64,000 bases of DNA from Veillonellaceae bacterium. Its GTDB lineage: Bacteria; Bacillota; Negativicutes; Veillonellales; Negativicoccaceae. Below, one piece after another: positions 1-8,868 of the stretch. The stretch covers positions 36,670 through 100,669 of the forward strand of contig JALELM010000019.1 in assembly GCA_022771805.1 (NCBI GenBank), read 5' to 3'. The number at the start of each line of letters is the position of its first letter. Positions within the stretch are counted from its first letter, which is position 1. Below the pieces are notes generated by a model that was not told the DNA's origin, did not search any database, and saw only the letters and a list, made by a program, of their open reading frames with translations. Made by a program: the position numbers and the translations under genes.

Positions 1-625
1 CCACCATGGAGGCGGTGACGGCACGCGGCGTTTCCGCAGTCACGTCCTTGCCGGTGGCTCGCAGAACGGCAACCCGCAGGGGCGTTTGTTTTTTGCCGAG
101 TTCTTTTTCCGCCTGAATGCGTTGTTCATAGTCGGTGATGACTTTGCTCGCTTCGACCTCCGTGCCGGCGATTTTGCCGAAGAACTCCAGCAGCGGCACA
201 TTGTCTTCGATGCCCTCGTAGTTCAACAAGATGTAGGGGATCTTGTTGGCTTGCAGAATCGACTCCAGCTTTTGGTTTTGCGATTGCAGGCCGATTACGA
301 GATCGGGATTTAAACCGACCAGCGTCTCCGAGTTGATCGTGGAGACATGACCGATTTCCGGCAAATCCTTCGCCTCGGCCGGGAGTTCGTTTTTCGACGT
401 GGGGCGGGCGACGGCTTTGCCGCCGGCGGCATAGTACATGGAGAGCAATGAATCCGAGAGCGGGATGACTCGCTGCGGTGTTGCGGCGAGTGTGATCTCC
501 TTATCCTTGAACCGATAGGCGGCTCGGCCGCCACTTTTTTTATCCGCGCTGTCGCCGCAGCCGGCGGCAAAGCAGAGGGCAATGATGCTCAATGCGGCTG
601 CCGCATGTTTCCAAAATGATTTCAT
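1..625 (-). CDS. ABC transporter substrate-binding lipoprotein, FecB/BtuF type (3' part outside window)
   Basis: The reading frame starts at an ATG at 625, reads to lower coordinates and leaves the window, so the C-terminus is missing; about 208 residues are visible. The N-terminus is a lipoprotein signal (hydrophobic segment ending in a lipobox, Ala-Ala-Gly-Cys at about residue 24). The start has a good AGGAGG ribosome site at 630-635. The following sequence has the pattern of periplasmic binding proteins for iron-siderophore, heme or cobalamin importers: a TPQRVIPLS strand, then a NPDLVIG segment near residue 110. It follows the exported CbiK chelatase on the same strand with a hairpin between them, so the two may act on the same metal or tetrapyrrole. 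The ligand cannot be read from sequence. Confidence 0.85.
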   Translation of the reverse strand, partial: MKSFWKHAAAALSIIALCFAAGCGDSADKKSGGRAAYRFKDKEITLAATPQRVIPLSDSLLSMYYAAGGKAVARPTSKNELPAEAKDLPEIGHVSTINSETLVGLNPDLVIGLQSQNQKLESILQANKIPYILLNYEGIEDNVPLLEFFGKIAGTEVEASKVITDYEQRIQAEKELGKKQTPLRVAVLRATGKDVTAETPRAVTASMV

Positions 626-642
626 AATTCCTCCTAAAGAGA

Positions 643-666
643 AACGCCTCGGCAAGCCGAGGCGTT
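643..666 (-). terminator. Intergenic hairpin between exported cbiK and the binding-protein gene
   Basis: A perfect 10-bp stem (AACGCCTCGG with its complement) closes a 4-base loop. On the minus strand it is followed by a pyrimidine-rich TCTCTTT rather than a clean T-run. It lies between two co-oriented genes, so it may be a leaky terminator or an mRNA-stabilising hairpin that gives the upstream chelatase more transcript than the downstream lipoprotein. Confidence 0.6.
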
Positions 667-682
667 ATGAGTCACGTGCAAA

Positions 683-1729
683 TTATTTACGCATGTGCAT
701 GCCGTGCGGAGTGTACGGCACGAGAGCCTTGCCGTTATCCAAGGAGTCCAGCGCTTCGCGTGTGCGTTCCACGAAGAGATCCTGTACCATGGCATTTTCA
801 CCGAGCCCGTGCAGGTAGGCGTCCACATGGTAACCGGCCGCCTCCAAGATGGATTTATGGCTGTCTTCTTCGTCACCGGCCATGTCGTTGTTGGCATGGT
901 CGCCGGCCACCATCATGATCGGCATCAGCGTTACGTCATGGATACCGTTGGCAGCAAGCTTCGGCAGCACATCTTCCAGATGCGGGCGGCCTTCAACGGA
1001 GTAGACGAAGACATTGTCCATACCGAGGTCTTCGAGGCGATCCTGGATCACCGCATAGTATGCATTGGCCGGGTGCGGCGTGCCGTGTGCCATCAAGAGG
1101 ACGGCATGATCCGCTTTACGCATCTTCGGCAGTTGCATTTTTACCGCTTCGAGGAAGTCCACTACCTGATCCGGCTGGTCTTCCTGACCCATGTAGTACA
1201 TCAGCGGGGTGGCGAGCGTTACTTTCTTGAAGCTCTTCTGGGCGCTCTGTGCCACGAGGCGGGCATATTCGTATTCAATCCCCGGAACAATGTTGAAGTT
1301 GACGATAGCCACACGGGTGTAGCCTTCCGCTTTTAACTGATCCAGAGCCTGTTCCGGGGTCAGGTACTGAATGCCTTCGTTTTCTTTTACGCGGTCAATG
1401 ATAATATGGCTGGTGAAAGCGATACGAACTTCTTTGCCCGGGAATGCGTGTTTGATTTTTTTCATTACCGCATCAATCGTTTTTTCCCGGGTATCTTTGA
1501 ACGTAGTACCGAAGCTGGTGATCAGAACGGCATCTTTATTCGGCATGTTCTGCATGGCGGTATTTTCATATACGCGCACACCGATTTCGGAAGCGCCGAG
1601 CAGGGCTGTCGTCGGGTTCTTTACTTCATCGCTCAATTCATAAGCGGCTTGGGCACCGACGCCGGTAAATCCCGCCAGAGCCAGCGCACACAGGCCGGCA
1701 ACTACATAACGACGTAAGCTCATTTTCAT
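683..1729 (-). CDS. cbiK: Exported sirohydrochlorin cobaltochelatase, CbiK family (periplasmic CbiK-like)
   Basis: 348 residues. Residues 1-28 form a Sec signal peptide (basic start, hydrophobic core, Ala-Gln-Ala end), so the mature protein should be periplasmic. The rest is a full CbiK-type class II chelatase. The two metal-site histidines of the family are visible at about 215 (MAHGTPH) and 278 (GDHANND). The ATG at 1729 was chosen because an AAGGAG site lies 9 bases upstream; the TTG two codons earlier would be too close to it. Periplasmic CbiK proteins are known from Desulfovibrio, where a heme-binding or transport role rather than cobalamin synthesis has been discussed. A second, cytoplasmic CbiK is encoded at 33398. 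The neighbouring binding protein supports a role in metal or tetrapyrrole handling outside the inner membrane. Confidence 0.9.
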   Translation of the reverse strand: MKMSLRRYVVAGLCALALAGFTGVGAQAAYELSDEVKNPTTALLGASEIGVRVYENTAMQNMPNKDAVLITSFGTTFKDTREKTIDAVMKKIKHAFPGKEVRIAFTSHIIIDRVKENEGIQYLTPEQALDQLKAEGYTRVAIVNFNIVPGIEYEYARLVAQSAQKSFKKVTLATPLMYYMGQEDQPDQVVDFLEAVKMQLPKMRKADHAVLLMAHGTPHPANAYYAVIQDRLEDLGMDNVFVYSVEGRPHLEDVLPKLAANGIHDVTLMPIMMVAGDHANNDMAGDEEDSHKSILEAAGYHVDAYLHGLGENAMVQDLFVERTREALDSLDNGKALVPYTPHGMHMRK

Positions 1730-1839
1730 AGTCAAACACTCCTTTGACTTATAATAGGAGAACTGTGGGCAGACCTGCCGACGCCCGGAAACTCCCCTTT
1801 ATTTCAAGGCGTCCTAAGAATAAGCAGTATCGCTCTATT
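1730..1839 (-). promoter_or_regulatory. Structured 5' leader of exported cbiK, unassigned
   Basis: About 110 transcribed bases separate the predicted start point from the ATG. They can form a long-range pair (GACGCC with GGCGTC) and a short GGCAG/CTGCC hairpin, followed by the ribosome site. It could be a metal- or cofactor-sensing leader. I could not match it to a riboswitch class that I recognise. Confidence 0.35.
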
Positions 1840-1845
1840 GGCTTC

Positions 1846-1874
1846 ATGATACAACTTAGCACATATGTTGTCAA
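1846..1874 (-). promoter_or_regulatory. Sigma-70-type promoter of exported cbiK
   Basis: On the minus strand a perfect TTGACA (1874-1869) is followed by a 17-base spacer and TATCAT (1851-1846), giving a start point near 1839. Confidence 0.75.
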
Positions 1875-1993
1875 TGATTTATACTTGTTTGATAATGTAT
1901 TTCAAATTTAACGGGCAAAATAAACCCGCCGGCAGATTTAACGACTCCGTAGTCCTTGAGAAACGAATATAGCCGAAAGAACATCGCATTCGG

Positions 1994-2017
1994 AATGTAA
2001 AGTGTAATGTAAAGTGT
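1994..2017. repeat. Tandem 12-bp direct repeat upstream of the first DnaA-N-like gene
   Basis: AATGTAAAGTGT occurs twice head to tail (1994-2005 and 2006-2017), followed by a partial copy with the GTGTA core. It lies directly upstream of a TATAAT at 2036, the place expected for an operator. Confidence 0.6.
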
Positions 2018-2041
2018 AGAGTGTAGTATGTATGTTATAAT
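2013..2041 (+). promoter_or_regulatory. Probable promoter of the first DnaA-N-like gene
   Basis: A perfect TATAAT at 2036-2041 lies 25 bases before the ATG at 2066. The -35 region has no good TTGACA and coincides with the second copy of the 12-bp repeat, which suggests activator-dependent or repeat-regulated transcription. Confidence 0.45.
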
Positions 2042-2065
2042 AAGTAAAAAGGCAGGAGGAATCTT

Positions 2066-2389
2066 ATGGCTATTGACTTGGAGCGTAAATCGACAACGGA
2101 GAAAGGGTATTCGGACTCCCTGTATGAAGTGCGTTTCGTGCCGGTAACGGAGCGGGCGGAGTATCAGGACGGGCCGATCGCCGCCGCCTTGGCGAAATTG
2201 CGGGAAGGCATGGGCGAAAAAGACTTTGAGCGATATATCAATCAATTATTGCGGATCAATTATGACGGTAAGCGTCTGCTGTTGATCACGAAGAAAGAAA
2301 TGCACCGTACCATGTTGGAAGGACATTACTTGGCACAGATTTGCGAATCCTTCGGAACGACACAGGTACGGATTGTCAGCCAGGCCTGA
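2066..2389 (+). CDS. Small protein resembling DnaA domain I (copy 1)
   Basis: 107 residues, ATG with an AGGAGG site. Residues of about 38-107 follow the pattern of the DnaA N-terminal domain (domain I): an L-x2-L-x6-F-x2-Y-I motif, a short beta pair (KRLLLITKK), then a helix-rich end (HRTMLEGHYLAQICESF) and a last strand. The AAA+ and DNA-binding domains of DnaA are absent. A paralogue with the same layout lies at 8361, on the other side of the mutase genes. DnaA domain I is a protein-interaction module, so a regulator or partner of replication or of another helicase is possible, but no function is known to me. The remaining N-terminal part is unrecognised. Confidence 0.75.
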   Translation: MAIDLERKSTTEKGYSDSLYEVRFVPVTERAEYQDGPIAAALAKLREGMGEKDFERYINQLLRINYDGKRLLLITKKEMHRTMLEGHYLAQICESFGTTQVRIVSQA

Positions 2390-2407
2390 TTGTGAAGTCG
2401 GCCGGTC

Positions 2408-2436
2408 TTGACAATGATAAGACCTGACAGTATACT
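2408..2436 (+). promoter_or_regulatory. Promoter of the methylmalonyl-CoA mutase operon
   Basis: A perfect TTGACA (2408-2413), a 17-base spacer and TATACT (2431-2436) predict a start near 2443, just ahead of the cobalamin riboswitch. Confidence 0.8.
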
Positions 2437-2459
2437 GAAATTAATGTAATATGCGGATT

Positions 2460-2665
2460 TATCCGCCCAACGAACGGATGCGAAAGCATAAAAGAGAAAT
2501 CGGTGCAAAACCGATGCGGTCACGCCACTGTGATGGGGAGCGCGCTTACATATTGTCACTGATGCAGATCGGGAAGACGTAAGTGGCGCAATGATCCTAA
2601 GCCAGGAGAACTATCCGTTTAAGAATCACCGTTTGACCTACGAGCGATAGGGAGGAGATTGCGCA
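2460..2665 (+). promoter_or_regulatory. Cobalamin riboswitch
   Basis: The conserved parts of the AdoCbl aptamer appear in order: a GGTGCAAAACC element near 2501-2511, GCCACTGTGATGGGG near 2523-2537, GGGAAGACGTAAGTGGC near 2570-2586, and a B12 box (CCTAAGCCAGGAGAAC) near 2596-2611. A peripheral stem follows at about 2625-2655. The B12 box is slightly divergent after GGAGA. The element lies between the TTGACA/TATACT promoter and mutA and is followed by an intrinsic terminator, so control is probably at transcription elongation. Confidence 0.92.
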
Positions 2666-2684
2666 CCGCGTTTCTTTTGGTAGC

Positions 2685-2716
2685 AAAAGCTCTCGGCTTG
2701 TGGCGGGAGCTTTTTT
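2685..2716 (+). terminator. Riboswitch expression platform: intrinsic terminator before mutA
   Basis: An 8-bp stem (2688-2695 with 2704-2711, extended by A-T pairs) ends in a run of six T. Its 5' arm overlaps the 3' arm of an alternative hairpin, CTTTTG (2674-2679) with CAAAAG (2684-2689), so the two structures are mutually exclusive. That is the arrangement expected of a terminator/antiterminator switch. Confidence 0.85.
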
Positions 2717-2794
2717 GCTTGCGACAAATTGGGGGAAAGGGGGAGCAGTACTGATAATCGGCAGTCGCACATATAAAGGAGGTTGAAAGAGTTT

Positions 2795-4996
2795 ATGGAT
2801 GAAAAGAAAGTAAACGAAGCACAGGACGCTTCGGCTGATCTGAACTCCGCTACGGAGGAGCAGTATCCGCGCGTGACTTTTGACGAGTTTACGCCGCCGA
2901 CCTATGAAGAATGGGTAGCCGCAGCGGAAGCATTGTTGAAAGGGCGGCCTTTCGACAAAGTCATGTTCACACCGACGTATGAAGGTATTACTTTCGAGCC
3001 GATGTACACGCGGGAACGCACGGATGACATTTTGCCGACGGATTCGTATCCCGGCTATGCCGATTTTCTGCGCGGTGCACGTCCGGAAGGGTATATTCAT
3101 CACCCGTGGGGCGTCGCTCAATTGTGTGACGAAACATTACCGAAAGAAAATAACGAGTTGCTGAAATTTGAAGTCGAAAAAGGTGCGTCCATTTACCATA
3201 TCGGCTTGGATTCGGCGACATTACGCAACATCCCGTTGGCGGAAACGGAACAGATCGGTGAGGGCGGCGTCAACTTGGCAGTTCTGGCGGATATGCAGGA
3301 ACTGATTGCCGGGTTGGATTTTGCTAAATATCCGGTCATGATGTATACCGGTGCATCTTCGCTGCCGATCTTGGCTTTGCTGGTTGCAGCAGTCCGAGCG
3401 GAAGGGAAAGCGGTGGAAGATTTGCACGGTGTCGTCGGCGCGAACCCGATCGGAGCCATGACGAAATCGGGCAAAACCTTCGCCTCGCTGGACGCATTGT
3501 ATGATGAAATGGCTCATGCCGCGCGTTGGGCGCTCACGAATGCACCGCAATTGCGGACGGTATTTGCTCGCAGTGAAGTATTCAGCCGAGCCGGTGCCAA
3601 TGACGTTCAGGAAGTGGCCTATACCCTGGCGATGGGCGTTGCCTACATTCGTGCGTTGTTGCAGCGCGGTTTCAGCGTGAAGGAAGCGGCTTCGCAAATC
3701 GAGTTTTCTTTCTCGATGGGTGCGAACTTCTTTATGCAAATCGCCAAACTGCGCGCCGTGCGTGTGGTCTGGTCGAATATTATGGAGGCATTCGGCGGTG
3801 ACGAAGACGATCAGCGGATGGTTATTCACGCTCGTCCGGCCTATTTCACAAAGACGATCTATGACCCCTACGTCAACATGTTGCGTAATACGACACAGAT
3901 ATTCTCCGGCGTAGTCGGCGGGATCGACAGCTTCGAAATGGCGCCGTTTGATGAGCCGATCCGCAAAGGGGACGTATTCTCGCGCCGTATCGCTCGGAAT
4001 ATGCAGATCATGCTGCAGGAAGAATTCGGCATGCTGCAACCGATCGACCCGGCGGGCGGTTCCTGGGCGGTCGAAACGCTGACCCGCCAGATGGAGGAAA
4101 AGATCTGGGACGAATTCCGTCTGATCGAAGAAAAGGGCGGTATCGTGGCGGCTTTGCAGGCGGGGTATCCGCAGGAAGCGATCAACGAAGTGCTGGAAAA
4201 ACGCTTCAAAGCACTGGAGCTGCGTAAAGATGTCGCCGTCGGGAACAATATGTATCCGAATATGACGGAAACATTGCTCGATACACGCGAAGAAGATCAG
4301 GAGGTATTGCGTAAGGCTCGGACGGAAGCGATTGAGGCGTTCCATTCGGGCAAGGCGGTTCACAGCGGGGCCTATGATCTGGCGGAACTGCGTGAAGCGG
4401 TCAGCGGCAACGAGGTCGGCGGTCTGGTGGACGCGGTCGCGGAAGCGTTCACGCACGGTGCTATTTTGGCGGACGTACGCAAGGCGCTCACGGACGAAGA
4501 AGACGCACCGGAAGAAGTGACGGCGCTGTCGGTTCATCGGTGGACGGAACGCTTCGAAGATCTGCGCCGTACCACGGAAGAATTCAAAGAAAAAGAAGGT
4601 AAAAATGTAACCGTATTCCTGGCGAATATGGGTCCCATCCCGCAGCACAAAGCGCGTGCCGATTTCTCGACCGGTTTCTTGCAGGTCGCGGCATTCGACG
4701 TGCTGACCAATGACGGTTTCCCGGACGTCGATGCGGCTGCGAAAGCGGCAGGCGAATCCGGCGCGGATGCGGTAGTTATCTGTTCGACGGACAAGACTTA
4801 TCCGGAAATCGTACCGGAATTGGCACCGAAGCTGCGTGCGGCGTTGCCGGAAGCGACAATCTTCCTGGCCGGCGCACCGCCGAAAGACTTGGAACCGGTA
4901 TATCGTGAAGCCGGTGTACAGGAATTTATCAGTGTCAAAGCGAACTGCTACCAAATTCTGCGGACGTTGCAACAAAAGAAGGGGATGATTGAATAA
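2795..4996 (+). CDS. mutA: Methylmalonyl-CoA mutase, small (beta) subunit
   Basis: 733 residues. Together with MutB it converts succinyl-CoA and (R)-methylmalonyl-CoA with adenosylcobalamin, in the succinate-propionate pathway. The TIM-barrel part (about 60-560) is followed by a Rossmann-like C-terminal domain. The B12-binding D-x-H-x-x-G motif is absent there (the position reads [13 protein letters not shown]), as expected for the non-catalytic subunit. The ATG at 2795 is preferred; an AGGAGG lies 12 bases upstream and the earlier TTG at 2783 abuts it. The stop overlaps the mutB start by one base (TAATG). Expression is under the cobalamin riboswitch upstream. Confidence 0.95.
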   Translation: MDEKKVNEAQDASADLNSATEEQYPRVTFDEFTPPTYEEWVAAAEALLKGRPFDKVMFTPTYEGITFEPMYTRERTDDILPTDSYPGYADFLRGARPEGYIHHPWGVAQLCDETLPKENNELLKFEVEKGASIYHIGLDSATLRNIPLAETEQIGEGGVNLAVLADMQELIAGLDFAKYPVMMYTGASSLPILALLVAAVRAEGKAVEDLHGVVGANPIGAMTKSGKTFASLDALYDEMAHAARWALTNAPQLRTVFARSEVFSRAGANDVQEVAYTLAMGVAYIRALLQRGFSVKEAASQIEFSFSMGANFFMQIAKLRAVRVVWSNIMEAFGGDEDDQRMVIHARPAYFTKTIYDPYVNMLRNTTQIFSGVVGGIDSFEMAPFDEPIRKGDVFSRRIARNMQIMLQEEFGMLQPIDPAGGSWAVETLTRQMEEKIWDEFRLIEEKGGIVAALQAGYPQEAINEVLEKRFKALELRKDVAVGNNMYPNMTETLLDTREEDQEVLRKARTEAIEAFHSGKAVHSGAYDLAELREAVSGNEVGGLVDAVAEAFTHGAILADVRKALTDEEDAPEEVTALSVHRWTERFEDLRRTTEEFKEKEGKNVTVFLANMGPIPQHKARADFSTGFLQVAAFDVLTNDGFPDVDAAAKAAGESGADAVVICSTDKTYPEIVPELAPKLRAALPEATIFLAGAPPKDLEPVYREAGVQEFISVKANCYQILRTLQQKKGMIE

Positions 4997-7191
4997 TGGC
5001 CTACCGGAATCCGGATTTCACAAAGATGGTCCTGGGCGAACGGCCGCAGCGTTCCTACGAAGATTGGAAGCGCGACCTCGAAGCTAAGACCGGTAAAAGT
5101 TTTGCCGAACTTGCGGGCAAGACGATGGAACAAATCGAAGTAGATCCTTTGTACACGAAGGATGCTTACGAAGGAATGCAGCATTTGGATTTTGTTGCGG
5201 GGATTCCGCCTTGCTTGCGCGGACCGTATGCAACCATGTATGTGTTCCGCCCCTGGACGGTACGGCAGTATGCCGGTTTCTCCACGGCGGAAGAATCGAA
5301 CGCGTTTTATCGTCGTAACCTGGCCGCCGGTCAGAAAGGTTTGTCGATTGCGTTCGACTTGGCGACGCACCGCGGCTATGACTCCGATAACCCTCGTGTT
5401 GTCGGTGACGTTGGTAAGGCAGGCGTTGCGGTAGACTCGATCTTGGACATGGAAATTCTTTTCAGCGGGATTCCGCTCGATCAGATGTCCGTTTCCATGA
5501 CGATGAACGGCGCCGTATTGCCGATCATGGCGTTCTACATCCTGGCCGGTCAGGAGCAGGGTGTCGATCCCAAGGTTATGGCCGGGACGATTCAGAATGA
5601 TATTTTGAAAGAGTTCATGGTTCGTAACACGTACATCTATCCGCCGGAAATTTCGATGCGAATTATCGGCGATATCTTCTACTACACTACGAACTACATG
5701 CCGAAGTTCAACAGTATCTCCATCTCCGGTTACCATATGCAGGAAGCCGGCGCGACTGCGGATATCGAGCTCGGCTACACGTTGGCCGACGGTTTGGAAT
5801 ACATCCGTACCGGCGAAAAAGCAGGCCTGAAGGTCGACGACTTCGCAAAACGTCTGTCGTTCTTCTGGGCTATCGGCAAGAACTACTTCATGGAAGTGGC
5901 AAAGATGCGTGCGGCTCGTGTATTGTGGGCGAAGATCGTTAAGTCCTTCGGGGCGGAAAACCCGAAATCGATGGCTCTGCGTACACACTCGCAGACATCC
6001 GGCTGGTCCCTGACGGAACAGGATCCGTTCAACAACGTAGCCCGTACATGTATGGAAGCTATGGGTGCGGCGCTCGGACATACACAGTCGTTGCACACGA
6101 ACGCGTTGGACGAAGCGATTGCGTTGCCGACGGACTTCTCGGCGCGTATCGCGCGTAACACGCAGCTGTACATCCAAGACGAAACGCGCGTCTGCAAGAT
6201 CATCGATCCGTGGGGCGGCTCGTACTATGTAGAAGCCTTGACGGATGAAATCATCCGTCGTTCTTGGGCGCATATCCAGGAAGTCGAATCGCTCGGCGGT
6301 ATGGCGAAGGCGATCAGCACGGGTCTGCCGAAGATGCGTATCGAAGAAGCGGCGGCTCGCCGTCAGGCGCGTATCGATTCCGGCAACGAAACGATCGTCG
6401 GGATCAACAAGTATCGCTTGGACAAGGAAGATCCCTTGGATATCTTGGATATCGACAACACGGCCGTGCGCCAGGCGCAGATTCGTCGTCTGGAAAAATT
6501 GCGCGAAAGCCGCGACGAAGATACGGTAGCCGGTTGCCTGGAAGCCATCACGAAGTCGGCGGAAACAGGTGAAGGAAACCTGCTGGCGCTTGCTGTCGAA
6601 GCGGCGCGCGCACGTGCTTCGCTCGGCGAAATCTCCGATGCGGTTGAAAAAGTATCCGGCCGTTATGCGGCGGTTATTCGTTCGATTTCCGGCGTATACT
6701 CCGCCGAGTTTACGGATGATGAAGTGATTCAGCAAGTTCGCAACATGGCGGACGAATTTGAAGAGGTCGAAGGTCGTCGCCCGCGTATCTTGGTAGCCAA
6801 GATGGGTCAGGACGGACATGACCGCGGCCAAAAAGTTATTGCCACAGCCTTTGCGGATATGGGCTGGGACGTAGATATCGGACCGCTCTTCCAAACTCCG
6901 GAAGAAACGGCACAGGATGCGGTGGACAACGACGTACACATGGTCGGCTTCAGCTCGCTGGCAGCCGGTCATAAGACATTGCTCCCGAACCTGGTCGACG
7001 AGCTGAAAACGCGCGGGCGTGACGATATCCTGGTAGCAATCGGCGGCGTAATCCCTGCACAGGACTATCAATACCTTTATGATCATGGCGCCGCTGCCAT
7101 CTTCGGACCGGGTACTGTTTTGCCGGTAGCCGCGAAGAAGTTGTTGGAAGAGCTGTTGGCTCGCGCGAAACGCGAAGCTGCAGATGAGTAA
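4996..7191 (+). CDS. mutB: Methylmalonyl-CoA mutase, large (alpha, catalytic) subunit
   Basis: 731 residues, full length for the family. It has the N-terminal substrate-binding barrel and the C-terminal cobalamin-binding domain. The B12 signature D606-x-H608-x-x-G611 (GQDGHDRG), then SLAAGH and IGGVIP, are all present; His608 should be the lower cobalt ligand. It forms the catalytic heterodimer with MutA. Its last 8 bases overlap the start of the GTPase gene meaB, so the three genes are translationally coupled. Confidence 0.97.
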   Translation: MAYRNPDFTKMVLGERPQRSYEDWKRDLEAKTGKSFAELAGKTMEQIEVDPLYTKDAYEGMQHLDFVAGIPPCLRGPYATMYVFRPWTVRQYAGFSTAEESNAFYRRNLAAGQKGLSIAFDLATHRGYDSDNPRVVGDVGKAGVAVDSILDMEILFSGIPLDQMSVSMTMNGAVLPIMAFYILAGQEQGVDPKVMAGTIQNDILKEFMVRNTYIYPPEISMRIIGDIFYYTTNYMPKFNSISISGYHMQEAGATADIELGYTLADGLEYIRTGEKAGLKVDDFAKRLSFFWAIGKNYFMEVAKMRAARVLWAKIVKSFGAENPKSMALRTHSQTSGWSLTEQDPFNNVARTCMEAMGAALGHTQSLHTNALDEAIALPTDFSARIARNTQLYIQDETRVCKIIDPWGGSYYVEALTDEIIRRSWAHIQEVESLGGMAKAISTGLPKMRIEEAAARRQARIDSGNETIVGINKYRLDKEDPLDILDIDNTAVRQAQIRRLEKLRESRDEDTVAGCLEAITKSAETGEGNLLALAVEAARARASLGEISDAVEKVSGRYAAVIRSISGVYSAEFTDDEVIQQVRNMADEFEEVEGRRPRILVAKMGQDGHDRGQKVIATAFADMGWDVDIGPLFQTPEETAQDAVDNDVHMVGFSSLAAGHKTLLPNLVDELKTRGRDDILVAIGGVIPAQDYQYLYDHGAAAIFGPGTVLPVAAKKLLEELLARAKREAADE

Positions 7192-8335
7192 TAAGGACAC
7201 CTACAAACCCAGCTGGGTCCCCGAGAAAGACGATGACGCTTTTGCGTGCAGGGTCATGAAGGGAGTCAAAGGCGGCCATGACGGGGTAATGGGAACGCAG
7301 GATCAGAAGTTGACGCATACCGGAGTGGTAAAGGCGCGACGGACATTGACGGTTCAAGATTACATTGACGGTGTAGCAGCGGGCGACAGGGTTATCCTGT
7401 CGCGCGCCATCACCCTGGTGGAAAGCAATGCCGTGCGGCATTTTAAGCCGGCGCAGGAGGTAATTCAGGCACTGCTCCCGCGCACGGGCAAGGCATTGCG
7501 GATCGGTTTTACCGGTGTGCCGGGTGCCGGGAAGAGTACGGCGATTGAAGCGTTCGGTACCATGCTCGCCAATGAGGGACACAAGGTCGCAGTACTGGCG
7601 GTCGACCCGACGAGCTCCGTGACGAAAGGCTCCATTTTGGGCGACAAAACCAGGATGGAAGAGCTGACGCGACACCCGAATGCCTTTGTACGACCATCAC
7701 CGGCCGGCGGTACGCTGGGCGGTGTGGCGAGAAAAAGTCGGGAGACGATGCTGCTTTGCGAAGCGGCCGGATACGATGTCATTCTCGTTGAAACGGTAGG
7801 GGTCGGACAGTCGGAAACGACGGTTCGCTCGATGGTGGACTTCTTCATGTTGATCGTGCTCACCGGAGCCGGAGACGAGTTGCAGGGTATCAAAAAAGGT
7901 ATCATGGAGCTTGCGGATGCCATTGTGGTCAACAAGGCGGACGGCGACAATTTGGCGCGTGCCAAGGTGGCTCGCGGCGATTATGAGCGTATGATCGACT
8001 ACATTCGCCCGGCAACGGACGGGTGGCGGACACGCTCGATGATGTGCTCGGCAATCAAGAAAACGGGTCTGAAAGAACTTTGGGAAACCATTCTGGAGTT
8101 CGAACGTGTCACGAAAGAAAGCGGTGTTTTCCAGCGGCGTCGTCAGGATCAGACGATAAGCTGGGTATACAGCATGATTCACGAACATTTGCATACCATT
8201 TTCTTCCAAAATCCGGTGGTGCGCGGTCGCCTGCCGGAAGTGAAGGATGCGGTTCTCGGCGGTAAGGTCTCTCCGAGCCAGGCAGTGGACGAGCTGATCC
8301 ATGTTTTTGAAGGCTCCGCCTTGCGTAAGCAGTAG
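7184..8335 (+). CDS. meaB: MeaB/ArgK-type GTPase, methylmalonyl-CoA mutase chaperone
   Basis: 383 residues. G3E-family P-loop GTPase that protects and reloads methylmalonyl-CoA mutase with AdoCbl. The Walker A motif GVPGAGKST is at about 110-118, a [11 protein letters not shown] switch follows near 205, and NKAD (guanine specificity) is near 245. The protein is some 50 residues longer than many MeaB proteins because of an N-terminal extension (residues 1-60) without recognised motifs. It overlaps mutB by 8 bases. Older databases call the family LAO/AO transport ArgK; the mutase context makes the chaperone role far more likely. Confidence 0.93.
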   Translation: MSNKDTYKPSWVPEKDDDAFACRVMKGVKGGHDGVMGTQDQKLTHTGVVKARRTLTVQDYIDGVAAGDRVILSRAITLVESNAVRHFKPAQEVIQALLPRTGKALRIGFTGVPGAGKSTAIEAFGTMLANEGHKVAVLAVDPTSSVTKGSILGDKTRMEELTRHPNAFVRPSPAGGTLGGVARKSRETMLLCEAAGYDVILVETVGVGQSETTVRSMVDFFMLIVLTGAGDELQGIKKGIMELADAIVVNKADGDNLARAKVARGDYERMIDYIRPATDGWRTRSMMCSAIKKTGLKELWETILEFERVTKESGVFQRRRQDQTISWVYSMIHEHLHTIFFQNPVVRGRLPEVKDAVLGGKVSPSQAVDELIHVFEGSALRKQ

Positions 8336-8360
8336 AGACGGATCTGCAGAAAGGGGCATT

Positions 8361-8723
8361 ATGCAAACAATGGAAACAGCAGTGTTTTTGAATGAGTATG
8401 ATTTGAACGAAGCGGACAGACTGATGCCGGTTTGGCAAGAGCCGAATCCGTACTTGCGCGGCGAACAGGCGCGTCCCATTTCCGAACGGTTGGAAAACCG
8501 GATCGGCGAGGTGGAAGAGGGCTTGGCTCGTTTACGTGAAAGTCTGGGGGCAGATGCGTTTGCCCGCTACATCGAACCGTTGTCTCGCATCACGGTAAGC
8601 AATCGCCGAGCGTTGTTGATTGCACCGACGGAAATGCATCGCAGTTTGCTGGAGAGGGGATTTATTCCGCAAATTTTGGCGGCATTTGATGTGGATATCG
8701 TTCGTATCGTTGCGTCTCGATAG
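8361..8723 (+). CDS. Small protein resembling DnaA domain I (copy 2)
   Basis: 120 residues from the ATG at 8361 (AAGGGG site upstream). Residues of about 48-118 match the DnaA domain I pattern more clearly than copy 1 does: LARLRESLGADAF, RYIEPLSRI, then RALLIAPTEMHRSLLERGF and a final IVRIV strand. The two copies share the E-M-H-R-[ST]-[ML]-L-E core. It lies 25 bases after meaB and is followed by a strong terminator, so it is the last gene of the mutase operon. No DNA-binding or ATPase domain is present. Function unknown. Confidence 0.75.
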   Translation: MQTMETAVFLNEYDLNEADRLMPVWQEPNPYLRGEQARPISERLENRIGEVEEGLARLRESLGADAFARYIEPLSRITVSNRRALLIAPTEMHRSLLERGFIPQILAAFDVDIVRIVASR

Positions 8724-8730
8724 GGGAAAG

Positions 8731-8761
8731 GGAGATGGTGTATTGTCATCATCTCCTTTTT
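8731..8761 (+). terminator. Intrinsic terminator of the mutase operon
   Basis: A 10-bp stem (GGAGATGGTG with CATCATCTCC, one G-T pair), a 6-base loop and five T. Confidence 0.9.
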
Positions 8762-8793
8762 CTGTAACGGGAAACAGTATCAAAAAGAAGTGT

Positions 8794-8830
8794 CAAAAGC
8801 TTTTGCTACTTAAATATCGATTTGTATTAC
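8794..8830 (+). promoter_or_regulatory. Possible promoter/operator of the tetrapyrrole cluster
   Basis: A perfect 12-bp palindrome CAAAAGCTTTTG (8794-8805) overlaps a TTGCTA (8803-8808). TATTAC follows at 8825-8830 after 16 bases. It is the only promoter-like sequence between the terminator at 8761 and the receptor gene. No cobalamin riboswitch is visible here. Confidence 0.35.
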
Positions 8831-8868
8831 AGGGAAAAGATAGATATATTTCAGAAAGAGGGAATATA

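Noticed and set aside
1740..1800. Plus-strand GGCAGACCTGCCGAC resembling the end of a cobalamin riboswitch
   Set aside because: No other part of the aptamer is present nearby, and the strand is opposite to the gene it would control. The motif is explained by a hairpin in the cbiK leader.
3221..7200. Long antisense open frames opposite mutA and mutB (584 and 750 codons)
   Set aside because: They are shadows caused by codon bias in the real mutase genes. The translated sequences are Arg/His/Phe-rich, without motifs or ribosome sites.
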